Origin: Letharia columbiana
Taxonomy: Eukaryota > Ascomycota > Lecanoromycetes > Lecanorales > Parmeliaceae
Direction: 5' to 3'
Assembly (NCBI RefSeq): GCF_014066305.1
Contig: NW_023501047.1
Coordinates: 372,001-436,000, forward strand
Length of the DNA stretch: 64,000 nucleotides
Positions 31,189 to 43,109 of this stretch are shown here, piece by piece. The position numbers and the translations under genes were made by a program. The notes under the pieces were generated by a model. That model made no database searches and had not been told where the DNA came from. It saw only the letters and a list, made by a program, of their open reading frames with translations. The stretch's first letter is position 1, and each line of letters opens with the position of its first letter.

Positions 31189-33943
31189 TCACAGCCATCC
31201 GCCATCATCTCCGCCCCCGTTCCCACCTCCACCCAGATCCAGCTTCGGCATCTCCAGCTTCGGCGCCGCATCCTTCTTCTTCGGACTTTTCTTCGGGCTC
31301 ATCCTCTTCACGTCTTCCTGCTTCGGCCCCTGTCTGACATCCTGATATGGCCATCCATCTTCCATCGCTGCACCAACCCAGGTAGATAACGCTTCGTGCA
31401 CACAGCCGTAAAACTTCTCCTTGCAAGTGCGTAAGTTGACACCCATGACTTTTTCGAATCCGCTGTCTTTAAGTTCTTGCCGGAGCTTGTTGCGTTCCTC
31501 GCAGCTGGGCAGGGAGGCAATGATGCCATTCAAAAGGTCGACATGAGCAGTCATGTAGTTTGTAGCGTCCCATTCTACGCCGCCGATGTATGGGGCAGCC
31601 GGGACCGGAGGGTGTTCGCGAGTGAAATGTCGAGAGGCGTAAGAACCGGAGGTCTCCGAGATGTTTGGATAAGGGATGATATTCGTATGGTGCAAGAATA
31701 TCCAGAAGACCTCCTTGGTAACGTTGCTCATTTCTCTTTGCCAGACGCGGTAAGGCCGAGAGTGGTATATGGAGGCAATGAATCCCGGCGGTTGAGACTC
31801 TTCTGGTTTCGAAGGATCGTGTAAGTATGAGAGCAGAAGGCGCGCGCGGCTTACTAAATCGGATGAACTGGAGTCGGTAAGATAGGTAGAAAAGATAGTG
31901 ATGATGATACTGCGGGTCGTGTACTCGCTAGGGCCTTTCTTCTCCTCATCAAAGAGCATTTGAAGCAGGGTGGGGAAAAGAGTCGATTGAATATTAGACA
32001 GCTGACGCATTGCTGAGGATGTTGTAGATAGAGCTTTAAGGCAAAGGAGGGTTTCGTGAAGGAGTGTGTCCTCATGCTCCTCTCTAAATAGAATATTAGC
32101 AACGGCCAGGTTCGTACAAAGAAAAAACGACGCACCTCCATTCTACTTTGATGATGCGATACAACAATTCTACCAGCTCGGTCATGCCACCTTGCATGAT
32201 GAATGTATCAACCCAACCGACAGTCTCATTTCTCAAGAGCTGGCGCAATTTATGAATCTTGCCAACCTCAACAAAGCCTGGGGCTTGCACTTGCTTCAGA
32301 TAATTGATGTAATCTTCAGGCACGGCTCGCTTGTTGGCTTTACTGACGAATGCAGAGCCTTGAGCGGCTCCATCAGACGCCAATGATGTGGAAGAAGCTG
32401 ACGGTGTCAGGCCGCCCGATTTTGTTCTTTGATGAGAGGCTGGACGTTCAGACTTCTGCTTCTTGGACGGAGATTGGCCACTTTTGCTAAACGTGAATGT
32501 CCGGCTCCTTGGTCGTGGCTTCTTGGGTGACTCGGTGGAGCCCGTTGGGCCTACGAATTCCCCAGTATCATGCGTAGTAGGATCATCAGTCTGGGACCGC
32601 TTCCCAGCACTAGGCCTTGAAGAATGCAACAATAGACCCTCCGTACTTGACGCTGATCCTGAGCCCGACTTTTCCTTTTTGATGAAGTCTGCTTTAATGT
32701 TGGTGTCCAACGACCTCATTTTGTCTCTCGTGTTCTGCGGGACGTTCCTGGCTTCCTAAAGGCCTAATTAGCCACGACTTCGCCGTCGTAGTACCTGACT
32801 TACCAGTAGGGACTCGAAAGCAGTCTCGATTGCCTTGCGGTCGAGCTGGACGGTCTCGGTGTCCTTTGGTGGCTCCTTTGGTAACTCTTTTGCTTTGCCA
32901 TTAAAGACTGCCACGGCCGCCATTACACGCGATCCACGATTTGGCATGGGCAAGTCTGAGTCGGCAGAGTCGTTACTCACTTTGCGGTTCTCCACGCTTG
33001 ATGGTCTTTCGCTCCAATGGTTCTCCTCTGCAAACAATTTCACATTTGCGTCCGCAGCTTGTCCAGTCTGCCGCTGATGATTGATAATGTCTACTTGGCT
33101 TTTGTCCCGGCCAGATATCCGTAGGCCAGATACTGTCTCGGCAAAAGAGGCTGAAGTTGGGCCAGATGCGATGCATTCTGATTTTGGCCGAGGCTTTGGT
33201 TCGGCTCTTCGGGAAAGTGTTGGCTGCTGATAGTCTTGGAAATTCCTTTGCTTCGATGGCGAGTAATCTCGAGGTGTGTACAATGCCACTTCTTCTTCGA
33301 CGGCAAATTGATCGTTGAGAGGTACTTTTATAGTACGAGATGGTTCTTCAAAGCCTTGGGTTGCAAACTGAGCCCATATTGGCGGTGGTGCCATCCCCGC
33401 AGAGCTTGGTGGTGTCCGATTCTCCTTGTCTCTCTGGCGATGAGCGTCCTCAGCTTTGACACCTTTCGACGATCGTGGCCTCGATAGGATGGCGGATATG
33501 CTTGTGGAAGACTTCGACTTCTTCATTTTGTTTTGCTCCTCTTTCTCACATTTCTTCTTGGAAGGCTTCTCTTTTTCCTTCCCACCGAATGATTTGAACG
33601 ACGCTGAGCGTTTCGTTTTCTGGTGATCTCCTGATGTTGAATCCTTTTCATTCCGTGCGTCAAGTGATTTCTTAGGCGACGCAATTGTGATATTTCCATT
33701 GCCGCTGTCTTCTCGGAGATGTTGTCGTGTATGCGGATGGTCTGGGGGCAGGATTGACTGATTGCCGAGATACATGTAGTCTTCCTTGCCATCGCTTTCA
33801 TCATTCCAGAGGCGCTGAGTATTGCTCTTGGAAGATGGCTTGCGTTTATGGTTGCCAGGCATAATGGACTTGAGAACGGAAGACTTGGTACGCTTGTGCG
33901 GCGACGCGTCGGAAGTGACGCCTGCTCGTGCCTGCGACTCCAT
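31189..33943 (-). CDS. rid1: GBD/FH3 (formin N-terminal-like) Rho-binding protein, Rid1-type
   Basis: Three exons, 33943-32804, 32755-32136 and 32083-31189, join in frame (introns 48 and 52 nt) to 884 aa. The first 500 residues are basic/Ser-rich and disordered. From about residue 495 comes a Drf GTPase-binding and FH3 armadillo region: VEVGKIHKLRQLLRNETVGWVDTF, GGMTELVELLYRIIKVEWRE, the STLFPTLLQMLFDEEKKGPSEY block and later YIGGVEWDATNYMTAH. In diaphanous formins this half binds Rho and autoinhibits actin assembly. Here the protein stops after a Lys-rich and Gly-rich tail, with no FH1 prolines and no FH2. This matches fungal proteins named GTPase-binding protein Rid1. It probably acts at polarised growth sites. 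Confidence 0.88.
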
Positions 33944-34302
33944 TGTGGGAGGACTATTGGATGGTACAGTCAGCACAGTGACCATTCAAAGAGGCAAACA
34001 CTTGAAAGGGAATACCAAGATCGTTTGGACGGCTGGATCAAGAGCAGCCACTGTATTCTCCCTCCTCTGACTGGCTGAGTGAATAGCACCAGCTGCTGCT
34101 AGGGATGGAGAAACCTCTCAACGGCTCCAAAACATAGAGACTAATTGTCTTGCTCTTACGAGGCAAGAAAACATCTCAGCGAAATGAATGATGCTCGTTC
34201 GAACGTAATGTGGGGTTATTTAGCACTGTTGACCCTATTCCTATTCGGGTGGTTGGCATGGCAAAATAGATCTTCGTCACCAGGATGCGCGGCAGCTACA
34301 GT
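33944..34302. other. Intergenic
   Basis: Promoter side of the Rid1-type gene. A 68-codon plus-strand frame starting at 34184 with a hydrophobic segment begins here but is antisense to the candidate gene at 34303-34789. Confidence 0.35.
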
Positions 34303-34789
34303 CTACCCATCGACCTCCGCAATTCCAGTGCCATACGACAGTAGTACTCCGTACTGTGCAAGTGTTTCTTCCACAAGAATGACATTCTGAGTTTTGGACC
34401 ATTTGAACAGGCGTTTCGAACCATCAGAGAAGAGAAGTACAGCAGCGAGCGCTTTCCGCGCGCTTTGTATATTCCATTGTTCGGCTTCACGAGAATGCTC
34501 TAGAAAGTAGTTTGGCACATTTGGGGGCTGTCGCACATTGTTTACTGCTTTTGTTCGTGCATGATATTTCAGGATATTTCTAGCAAAGTCGAATCAATTT
34601 ATGATTTATGTGCGCTTCTCGGGCTTTCATGACGTTGCGTAATGCATAGTTTCGGAAGAAGTCGCGATCGAAAGAATCTTCGGATTTTAGCTTTCCTCTA
34701 TCCTTGAAGCAACTCCCATCAACAGAGTACTTCTTTATCTCCTCGACGGTGTGTCTTGCATTGAAACATGCCCTATCAATATCTGACAT
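34303..34789 (-). pseudogene. Possible small gene with frameshift or weak intron
   Basis: The ATG at 34789 opens a 69-codon frame (MSDIDRACFN...NYALRNVMKAREAHINHKLI) that ends at TAG 34580. A second frame picks up at about the same point (DFARNILKYHARTKAV) and runs to TAG 34303 with protein-like sequence (NVPNYFLEHSREAEQWN, LLFSDGSKRLFKW). They could be joined by a one-base frameshift near 34585-34590, or by an intron with a poor GTCATG donor ending at GCGACAG. No family recognised. It is divergent from the NRAMP gene, with about 25 bp between start codons, which is very close. Broken gene, real spliced gene and chance remain open. Confidence 0.35.
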
Positions 34790-34814
34790 ACTGACAGAGT
34801 AGCATCTCTGAAGC

Positions 34815-36656
34815 ATGAATTGTCCATCTCGGCCCGATGAGCCAGCAGCGCACGACGGTTGGAATCAGAACCCTTCGAAATTAGCTGCAGATGTCACGAC
34901 AAGGCAAGACCTCAACGGCATAGTCAACCTTCGGACCGGACAGGACTCCGTCAAAGAAGCCGAGGATGCGCGCGGAGGCTCGCAAATAGATGGCCCCAAT
35001 GACTATCATCGGATTGCCGACCCCGACGGTACATCGTCCTTTCGCCAGCGTATAGGCACATCACGGTCCATTCATACTGTCAAGTCATTCCCGGAAATAC
35101 GACCTGCCAAAACCCATGGCAGCGTAGAGCCAAGAGGTGAATTTCCATTCCTCGGAAACATTTCCCCCCCTCGCTTTCCCTCCAGCTTCTTTCTGCGCAT
35201 CTGGAGGACCCTGGCTAAATTCTGCGGATTCATCGGACCTGGATTCATGATATCAGTGGCCTACATTGATCCTGGGAATTATTCTACAGATGTGTCAGCT
35301 GGAGCTGCTACAAAGTATAAGCTGCTGTTCATCGTTCTCTTGTCCAACGTCTTCGCTATTGTCCTGCAGTCCTTGGCTGTACGCTTAGGAACAGTGACTG
35401 GCCTCAACCTCGCGCAGCACTGTAGAGCCCACCTTCCAAGGTGGCTGAACATCGTTCTCTACATTGTCGGAGAGTGCGCTATCGTTGCAACCGATATTGC
35501 CGAGGTGAGCCTTCAATGCTTTCCGCTTGCTTAACCTCTTCTCTAATTCGAGTTGCAGGTCATTGGTTCCGCCATCGCGCTCAACTTATTGATAAAAGTA
35601 CCTCTCGTCTGGGGTTGCGTTATCACCATTTTTGATGTGCTCATCATTCTCATTTTCTACAGCCCCAATGGTTCTACGCGCCGGTTGCGTGCTTTCGAGT
35701 ACTTTATTATAATCCTAGTTTTAGGCGTAGTAGTATGCTTCTGCATTCAGCTTTCTTACATCCGAGATGCTTCTGTGCGTGAAGTGCTTGATGGATTCGT
35801 TCCATCTTCTGCTATCGTCAAAGGCCAAGGCATCTATCTTAGTTGTGGTATACTCGGTGCCACCGTAATGCCACATAGCTTGTACTTGGGTAGTGGGCTA
35901 GTTCAACCGCGGCTCATCGACTTTGATATCGCGGCTAGGAACTACAGCGGTCCGGATGTGACAGATCGCAGCAACAAGAACCTGTACCGACCATCTCTGG
36001 CTGCCATCCGCTCATGCCTGTCATACTCTACCGCAGAGGTCATCATCTCGCTCTTCACTTTCGCACTCTTCGTCAACAGCGCCATTCTCATCGTTGCCGG
36101 TGCTTCGCTCTCCTCGAGTTCTGCAGCTGAAAGTGGCAATCTATTTGGTATCCATGACCTTCTGTCCACGACACTCGCGCCTGTTGCTGGAACAATCTTC
36201 GCTCTTGCCCTACTCTTGTCCGGTACTTCCGCCGGCATTGTTTGTACAATAGCAGGCCAGATGCTCAGCGAAGGAGCTTTGCAATGGAAAGTTGCGCCAT
36301 GGGTGCGGAGATTACTTACACGATCTATCAGTATTGTACCCAGCATCATTGTCGCTGGAGCAGTAGGCAAGGAGGGCCTCTCAGCAGCACTGAACGGGAC
36401 CCAATTCGCGCTCAGTATTGCCCTGCCATTCATATCAGCACCGCTCATCTATTTCACTTGTCGAAACAAATATATGGTTGTTGGTGGCACGGAGTCTGTA
36501 GAAGGGGAGGAGATGGGGCAGGAACTGCAGCCAGAAGCGGAGAAGGTGAAGATGAGGAACCACCGGCTCGTGTCAGCCCTTGCGGTCGCAATCTGGCTTG
36601 TTATTACTATCATGGATGTGGCGTCTTTGGTGTTTGCAGGATTGGGAGAAGCCTGA
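34815..36656 (+). CDS. NRAMP-family divalent metal transporter
   Basis: Exons 34815-35504 and 35559-36656 join phase-0 across a 54-nt intron to 595 aa. After about 135 mostly polar residues the NRAMP core begins. TM1 carries the metal-binding DPGN (GPGFMISVAYIDPGNYSTD) and TM6 the matching MPH (GATVMPHSLYLGSG). About eleven helices follow the usual LeuT-like order, with a conserved SGTSAGIVCTIAGQ segment in the TM8-TM9 region. Homologues (yeast Smf1-3) carry Mn2+, Fe2+ and other divalent ions with protons at plasma membrane, endosome or vacuole. The long N-terminus may hold ubiquitin-ligase sorting signals. Confidence 0.95.
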
Positions 36657-36978
36657 GGCATGGGGCGTTTTGGCATCGCATAGCGTTGAAGCATCGGGCA
36701 TCGGGCGTATGGCATGGGATTAGAGTCAGATGATACCAAACGGAGAGAGACACAAGTTACACGTCTTGGAACAGGAAAAGGTCCATGTATCTGATGGTAT
36801 GGAAAGTCTCCATCGAAGTTGAACTTTAATTGCGGGCCTCTGCCACCAATGATGTTCCACGCTGATTCAAACTCCCATGCCCTTGCTCAACGCTCGTCCA
36901 CCGATGATAAACGCCAGACGCTCATGCCTCTCGTGGTTCTCAATGTACAGATCTCTTCCCCTCCCGTGCCCACACCTC
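36657..36978. other. Intergenic between convergent genes
   Basis: About 320 bp of probable 3' UTRs of the NRAMP and Vps60 genes. It contains a short ATCGGGCAT/ATGGGGC-type direct repetition at about 36658-36718. Confidence 0.5.
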
Positions 36979-37676
36979 TCATCCGGCCGCCTCCTTCACC
37001 TTTGCCCCCTCCGGTGGCTCATCGATAAAGCTCGGCACCTCATCCTGCATAAAGCCCGGCATCTCTCCCACCCCTTGTCCCATTCCCAGCCCCCCCTCGA
37101 ATTCCGCCTCTTCCCCCAACGCCTCCAGTTCCGCATCCAACTCCGCCTCGTCCACATCCTCCGGCACGTCGTAGCTCCGGCTCATCGACTCTTGGATCTC
37201 ATTCCCCACCTCCATCAGATCCTGCATCTCGTCCTGCATGCGCTCGATTTTGTCGATGTCCACCTTCCCGTACTGTTTGCGCAGGGATTTGTTGGTGGAT
37301 TTCATGACGTCGACGGTCGTCATGACGTTTTTCAGATTGTCGGTCATCATCGAGGCCTGTTCCATGTTCCAGGATTGTTGCTGCATCTGGTCCCGCTGGC
37401 CTTCGTACATCTTCCGTCGTTGCAGGATCTTGAGGGCTTTTTGCTTCAGGGCGGTTTTGCCGGGGCCGTCGCGCATCTTGGACATGCGTTGTTGGTAGGT
37501 GGTCAGTTCGGCGTTGAGTTTCGCGAGTTTGACGTCCAAGGATTCGACGTGGGAGTCAGTCTGCTTGGGGTGTTAGCAAGAGAGTGCTGTAGTTGGGAAG
37601 GGGCACCGACGGTGGAAATGGCGCTGGAGAGGGTGGGTTTAGGACCAGGGTTTTTGGCCCCGAAGAGGCGATTCAT
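36979..37676 (-). CDS. vps60: ESCRT-III subunit Vps60/CHMP5
   Basis: Exons 37676-37611 and 37560-36979 join phase-0 across a 50-nt intron (weak GTCGGT donor, GCAG acceptor) to 215 aa. The start MNRLFGAKNPGPKPTL is the typical CHMP5 N-terminus. The Snf7 core follows, with basic helix 1 (DVKLAKLNAELTTYQQRMSK), ALKILQRRKMYEGQRDQM helix 2, and an acidic C-terminal part (YDVPEDVDEAELDAELEAL) resembling the MIM region that binds Vta1/LIP5. Vps60 modulates Vps4 disassembly of ESCRT-III on endosomes. With the epsin gene it makes two membrane-traffic genes in this window. Confidence 0.93.
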
Positions 37677-38717
37677 CTGGTTTGTATGGTAGAAGACTTG
37701 ACACTTGTCGAAGCGTGGTACATGGGATCAGTTGCGGTGTCGAGTGTTTGCCTGCTCAGAAGTTGAAGGTACTTTCGGCGAAACCTCGCAGCTGGCTCGG
37801 GCACTGCCGAGATTCGAACCATGATCCCTGCTCCTCATCGATGATTATCTTCTCACCCACATTGATTAATTCATAGTCTCTTGCACATCCAAGTATCATG
37901 TTATCTATCCAGAAAGTCTCTTTGATTTGAATCAAGGCGAGAATTAGGTAGAGCCATCATATCTTGCATACCTAGCAGATGGAGATCGAAGAATGGCTTT
38001 TCAAAACCGCACCAACAGCGGGAACAGGGGTTGTTCTAGAGCTCTCCCAACGGCCAAGAGGAAAGCACGCGAGAGGGCTTTCTCCTCGCCGCGTCATGCA
38101 GTTGGAGGGAGGTGTCAGAGTCGTATGTAATAGATGCTTCAGGCTGGAAATAGGAACAGATTGTAGACATGGGAGCTGATGGATTATCCACATTGAAAGT
38201 ACAGAATGGTTTTAGCCGGCCTGAGACGCTAGCGCTGGCTCATCTTTTGAAGTTAGAATCAGTCTGACATCCTGACACAACAAAGAGCTTGATCTGTTTA
38301 TAATACCCATTGTATGACTTTGCTTGAGTTCGAAGAGCATCGGGACCTGCTCAACCGTGTTCAAGTATTCTTTTACACCTGTTCAAGACTCTGTCCTTTC
38401 ACCCGATTCGTTGCGATCAAACCAATCCCCCACAAGGTCGCCGAACCCAGCCGACGGACGACAGGCCATCTCCCAATCTGGCGTACTCTGACATACAACG
38501 TTCGTCGATCACCGTGGACCACTCGGGATCCAGATGCCGATGAAGTACGTAGATGAATGCGGGCAAGCTTCAATTCAACGACAGCTCGTGCGGAGGACAA
38601 CCTGTCAAACTTGGGAGCTTCTCGCATGATCAGTCACGACTCCTCCTCTGTAACATAGTCGATTCCATTCACTTCATATCATCCCTATCCTTCACTTCCG
38701 CCAAAACATAAACCACA
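37677..38717. other. Divergent intergenic region
   Basis: About 1 kb between the Vps60 and SAPS start codons. No gene seen. A GATTCGAACC motif near 37812 looks like a tRNA T-loop but no cloverleaf can be built around it. Confidence 0.45.
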
Positions 38718-41700
38718 ATGTTTTGGCGGTTCGGGGGCTACGCCAACGTCTCGACCCTCAATACTATCCTCGAAAAACCCGATGTCACACTTGAAGAAGT
38801 CTTGGAGGAATCAGACCTGATACAAGAGCTGAAGCAGTCAAATTCGAAGCTGATCGAATTCTTGCGAGATGACAATGTCCTGCGGAGACTCCTGGAGCTG
38901 GTGGTTGCACCACAAGCTCCGAGACCGGAAGATGATGGGCAAGGCGAGGACAGCGAAGAGGAGACCATGCGCGAGAAATCCTTGAGCCCTTTTCGAAGAG
39001 TCAAAAAGGAGAAATCAAAGCGGCAAGAAGAGTTTGAGGACTGGGATAAAGCAGACAAGGCTAGGACACAGAAAGCGTACACATCGTGCGAGGTTCTCTC
39101 GTCGGAAACTTGGTCGATACTCGAGTCTTTGATGGAGAATCAGCAATTGTTGCGGGTATTCTGGGGCTTTTTGAAGAGAGAGTCACCGTTGGATTCAACC
39201 GAGGCAGCATACTTTACAAAGATCAACGAAACGCTGCTGGATAAGAAGACAGAGGAGATGATGCATTTCCTTCAGTCGTTTGAAGGCATCATACCAATTA
39301 TGCTCAAACATATCGACTGTGCCGCCATAATGGACCTGTTGTTGAAAATTATTAGCATGGAAAAGAGTGAAGGCGGTGCAGGAGTCGTCGACGTATGTTG
39401 TTACACTAAGAGAAAGGGCTATTCTGTTGTTCGCAGGCTGACAGGAAATACAGTGGTTACAAAGTCAAGACCTCATGCCACGCTTACTTGCATTCTTGGA
39501 GAAAGACAACGCCCCGGGGACGCAGACATCTGCAGGAGACTTTATCAAAGCTATCGTCACCATTTCAGCCAACGCATCACAAAACGAGCAGTCCTGCATA
39601 GGTCCCAACAACCTGACCAGACAACTTGTATCGCAGCCGTGTATTGAAAACCTGCTTTCCAACATGCTCAGAGGCGGCAACCCGCTGACGGTTGGCGTTG
39701 GGATGATCATCGAAGTCATCAGGAAGAACAACTCGGACTATGATCCCGATGTTGGAGCTGGTCCAGACTCGGTCCCTTCAAGTAATGATCCTATCTACCT
39801 GGGGACTCTACTACGATGTTTTGCCAAACGTGTCCCCGACTTCATGGGGTTACTGCTGAGTCCAACCCATGCCGTTGCCGACGGTAATAGCCAAATAACC
39901 ATCAAAAGGAAAGAGCTGGGCGTAGCCTTTGGCAACAAGATCGAACCCCTAGGATTCGATCGCTTCAAAACTTGCGAGCTAATGGCGGAACTTCTCCACT
40001 GCAGTAACATGGGTCTACTGAATGAGCGAGGCAGCGAAGCTTTCGTACGGCAAAGAGACGAGGAAAGAGAGCGAATGAAAGCTGAAGGCGCTTTGGCTCC
40101 GAGAATTCCCACATCAGCTGTTACAGAGTTCTCGGAAGATTCCACTAACTTCGCCAACGGAGTGTCACCTTTGGGTTTAAGCACAGAGCCGGAGGAGAAC
40201 CATAAGCTCCAGGTGCAAAACAGTGCAGAAGACGATGGATACGAGGACGTTGGAAATTCTGCGGACCTAGTAGATGCCGAAGACATCAAGGATGACTTTG
40301 ACGAGAAGGACGAGCGATCACCCTTTGACACAGAGTCAGAACATACGCAAATGCCAAACTTACTCAAGCCTGGCAAGCCCAGATTGGATCTTGACGAGGA
40401 TTTTGTCGATGAGCCTTTGACTTCTCCGAGGTTGGAGGCTGTCGATGAGGAAGAGGCAGAGATGCCAGAAGCTGAAGTCCCGGAGCCTTTGGAGCCCAAG
40501 TCTCCGAGCAAGTCTGAGCCTCAACCCGAGTCTCCTACCTCTGGCCTAGCATCAGGAGTCAATGAGCTCGCAGTCAACGAGGACACAACAATGGCAGACC
40601 AAGAAACAACCGAAACACCTAAGATCCAACATACAGAGGCGCCAACAACGCCGGAGCCACCTTCTCAAAATACTAGCGCTGACCCGCCTCCTCTACCACA
40701 CCGAGAACGGCACCTAGATCCCATGACACCAGATTCCGAGAGTCCTCGGGGCATTTCACCACACCCAGAGGACAAGCCACCGCCTCTGTTTGCAAGTCGA
40801 GTAGATCAGCCATCAGACACTCCAAGACAAGGATATGAGGAGGTTGGTGGCGGCGACAGCCAGCAGACTATTGATACTACTCATGGCGAAGATGGAGACA
40901 CTAGCCGCTCCGTGCTCGTGAGTGGTAATGACCAGAGCTTCGCATCGCAATTCGATTATGATGTTGACGGTCAGCCGATGGTCGGTGACTTTCTGAAGAT
41001 GATGTTTGTTGAACACCATGTTGTACCTACGATCCTGGTATGTTGTGCCGGTGGTTAATGTCTCCCTGGCAACTTACTAATCTCTTCTCCTGTGCAGGAC
41101 TTTTTCTTTCGATTCCCCTGGAACAATTTTCTTCACAATGTAGTATATGATGTTGTACAGCAAGTATTTAACGGCCCCATGGATAGAGGATACAACCGCA
41201 CTCTTGCTATTGATCTTTTCCAAACCGGACGAGTCACCGAGCGGATAGTTGAAGGCCAGGCACAGAGTGACGAAGCACAGGCGAAGAGTAATATGCGCTT
41301 AGGGTATATGGGCCATCTCACGCTGGTCGCTGAGGAAGTGGTCAAGTTCAGCGACAGGCATCCGCCAGAGCTATTGTCGCAGGTCGTACTCGAGAAAGTG
41401 ACAAGTCAGCAGTGGACCGAGTATGTCGAAAACACGCTATCAGAGACGCGAGAACGAGACAACGCCATCTTAGGTGGTGTCAGACCAGACATGTCTCTCG
41501 GCCCACGACAAGCAGTCCTCAACGCTGTCAATGCAGCCCACGGCTTCGGCCAAGGAGCATCATCTGCCCTCGCGAACGCTGGGCTCAACGGCAACCCAGG
41601 CCTCGACTCGATGGACCTTGCCAGCAATGGTAGCGGAACTTCCAACGGTGGCTTCGGTGGTCTCAGCAGCGGTTCGCTACTAAGCGGCTTCGGTAGCTCA

Positions 41701-41841
41701 AGCGACGAGGAGGATGAGGAAATGGAGGAGATTGATGAGGGTGATGCCGGTGCTGGTCAAGATTCGGTGGGTGACCTTTCCTTTGAGGACATCGACATGA
41801 GCGATCGAGATCATGCCCAGATATTTGCAACTGCATCTTGA
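38718..41841 (+). CDS. SAPS-domain Sit4/PP6 phosphatase-associated protein
   Basis: Three exons, 38718-39392, 39445-41037 and 41098-41841, join phase-0 (introns 52 and 60 nt) to 1003 aa. The N-terminus MFWRFGGYANVSTLNTILEK is the SAPS signature. It continues with DLIQELKQSNSKLIEFL, the LMENQQLLRVFWGFL helix, DLMPRLLAFLEKDN and TSAGDFIKAIVTISANAS. The helical region ends with FFFRFPWNNFLHNVVYDVVQ and IDLFQTGRVTERIVEGQ, interrupted by a long acidic Pro/Glu-rich insert (about residues 440-750). SAPS subunits (yeast Sap155/185/190, S. pombe Ekc1) direct Sit4-type PP2A-like phosphatase in cell cycle and TOR signalling. The acidic C-terminal tail is usual. Confidence 0.94.
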
Positions 41842-42059
41842 GGGTGTTGTGGTGCACACGCACTGGTATGGCAAGCGGCATTGGAGAGTAAGCTTGAACG
41901 CTTGACCAATCTACGCAACCAGACAACCTTGCAAACATGCCATGCTTCACCTCTCTTGTTGTGCTCTTGCCACTCCCTCGTTCACGTCACACTCTTCAGA
42001 ACACGACATCCACCATCTCCGCACAAAGTCGCTCTATCTGCCCCTTTTTCACCTCACAA
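41842..42059. other. Short intergenic spacer
   Basis: Probable SAPS 3' UTR and promoter of the next gene; pyrimidine-rich towards its end. Confidence 0.4.
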
Positions 42060-42601
42060 ATGACATACACCCGAATACCTTCCTTCACATCCGCTACGAT
42101 CTTGCCCGCAAACAGCCATGCTGACAACACCGCATGTAGTATCTCCCCAACCACCCAACCCTCAACATAACCCCCACACCGCCAACAGACCCACCACCAA
42201 CCCCGCCGCCCCTCAATCTCCCACCATCACGTGCCCGCCGCCAACTAGCCGCCCGCCTCGCCCTCCACAGCCAGCAGAAAGCCGATTCCGAAGCCAACGA
42301 CTCCGACAGCCACGAGCTCGAAAAGCCCTTCTCCGACGCCGAAGCCAACGCCGACGAATTCGAAGATGACTCTCCTTTGACATTTGGAGCGCCCTTGTTG
42401 CATCATTCCCCGACGCCCGGCCATCACTTTGGCAGTATTGATCCGCCGAAGGACGCCGGCGATGTGAAAGCGACGGTGCATCGGCAGTTGGACTTGGATG
42501 ACTTTGCGAACAGTCCGGCCGCCGATGCTGACGATAGGGCGAGTGATGAAGGGGACGGGGAGGAGGCCCATGACGTTGAGATGAGAATCGCGATGGGGTA
42601 G
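42060..42601 (+). CDS. Small acidic hypothetical protein
   Basis: Exons 42060-42135 and 42189-42601 join in phase across a 53-nt intron (donor GTAGTA, CTCAACAT branch-like, acceptor AACAG) to 162 aa. Exon 2 starts with a Pro stretch and a basic helix (RARRQLAARLALHSQQKADSE), then becomes acidic, with GAPLLHHSPTPGHHFGS and a C-terminal Asp/Glu-rich end. Codon third positions are strongly G/C in exon 2, like neighbouring real genes. No family is recognised. The exon-1 choice rests on phase and splice-site quality only. Confidence 0.5.
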
Positions 42602-43109
42602 GGGCGCCGTGGAGGTGGGAGCGGAGGAGGGAAAGGCTGCGTGTAAGATACGGAAGGGCGTTCCTTTACTTTCGCTGTCGGTATTCTAGCATTGTTCTTT
42701 GTTTCGTGTGAGTGAGACTGCATTTCAGGGGAAAACTTCATTGTTTATTGTTTGTATGCTTTAAAGTTCCCATACCGAATTCGGAAGGAAGGTATTCTTG
42801 CAAGCAAGCTTTCTTCTGCAGCTATACAAGATCGCTGTGCAAAGCGTGATTTGGCAATTCCGGTGATGCACAAAGAAAGATCATGGATATCAACGAGACG
42901 TGCGAAAACAGCTTGGTGGAAGCAATCTGAAACGTTTTGCTTCCAATGGCATTTTCTTAGCTTGACTTGCGTTTATTCAGTGGCAACAAAGTTAGGCCGC
43001 TATATCGGGCAAACTCCTGGAAGCGCCTTTGGGCCTGGAATCTGATACCTGCCTGCAGATCACTGTGCAGTTCAACTCTCATGGTAAAGTCCGGGCTCCC
43101 ACGTTTCTA
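42602..43109. other. Intergenic between convergent genes
   Basis: About 500 bp; no gene supported. Confidence 0.45.

Noticed and set aside
34184..34390. 68-codon plus-strand frame with a hydrophobic helix (possible membrane microprotein)
   Set aside because: It is antisense to the end of a more protein-like minus-strand frame and has no other support. It remains possible.
37770..37850. tRNA-like T-loop (GGTTCGAATC on the minus strand)
   Set aside because: Bases flanking the loop do not form a 5-bp T-stem, and no acceptor, D or anticodon stems can be placed at tRNA spacing.
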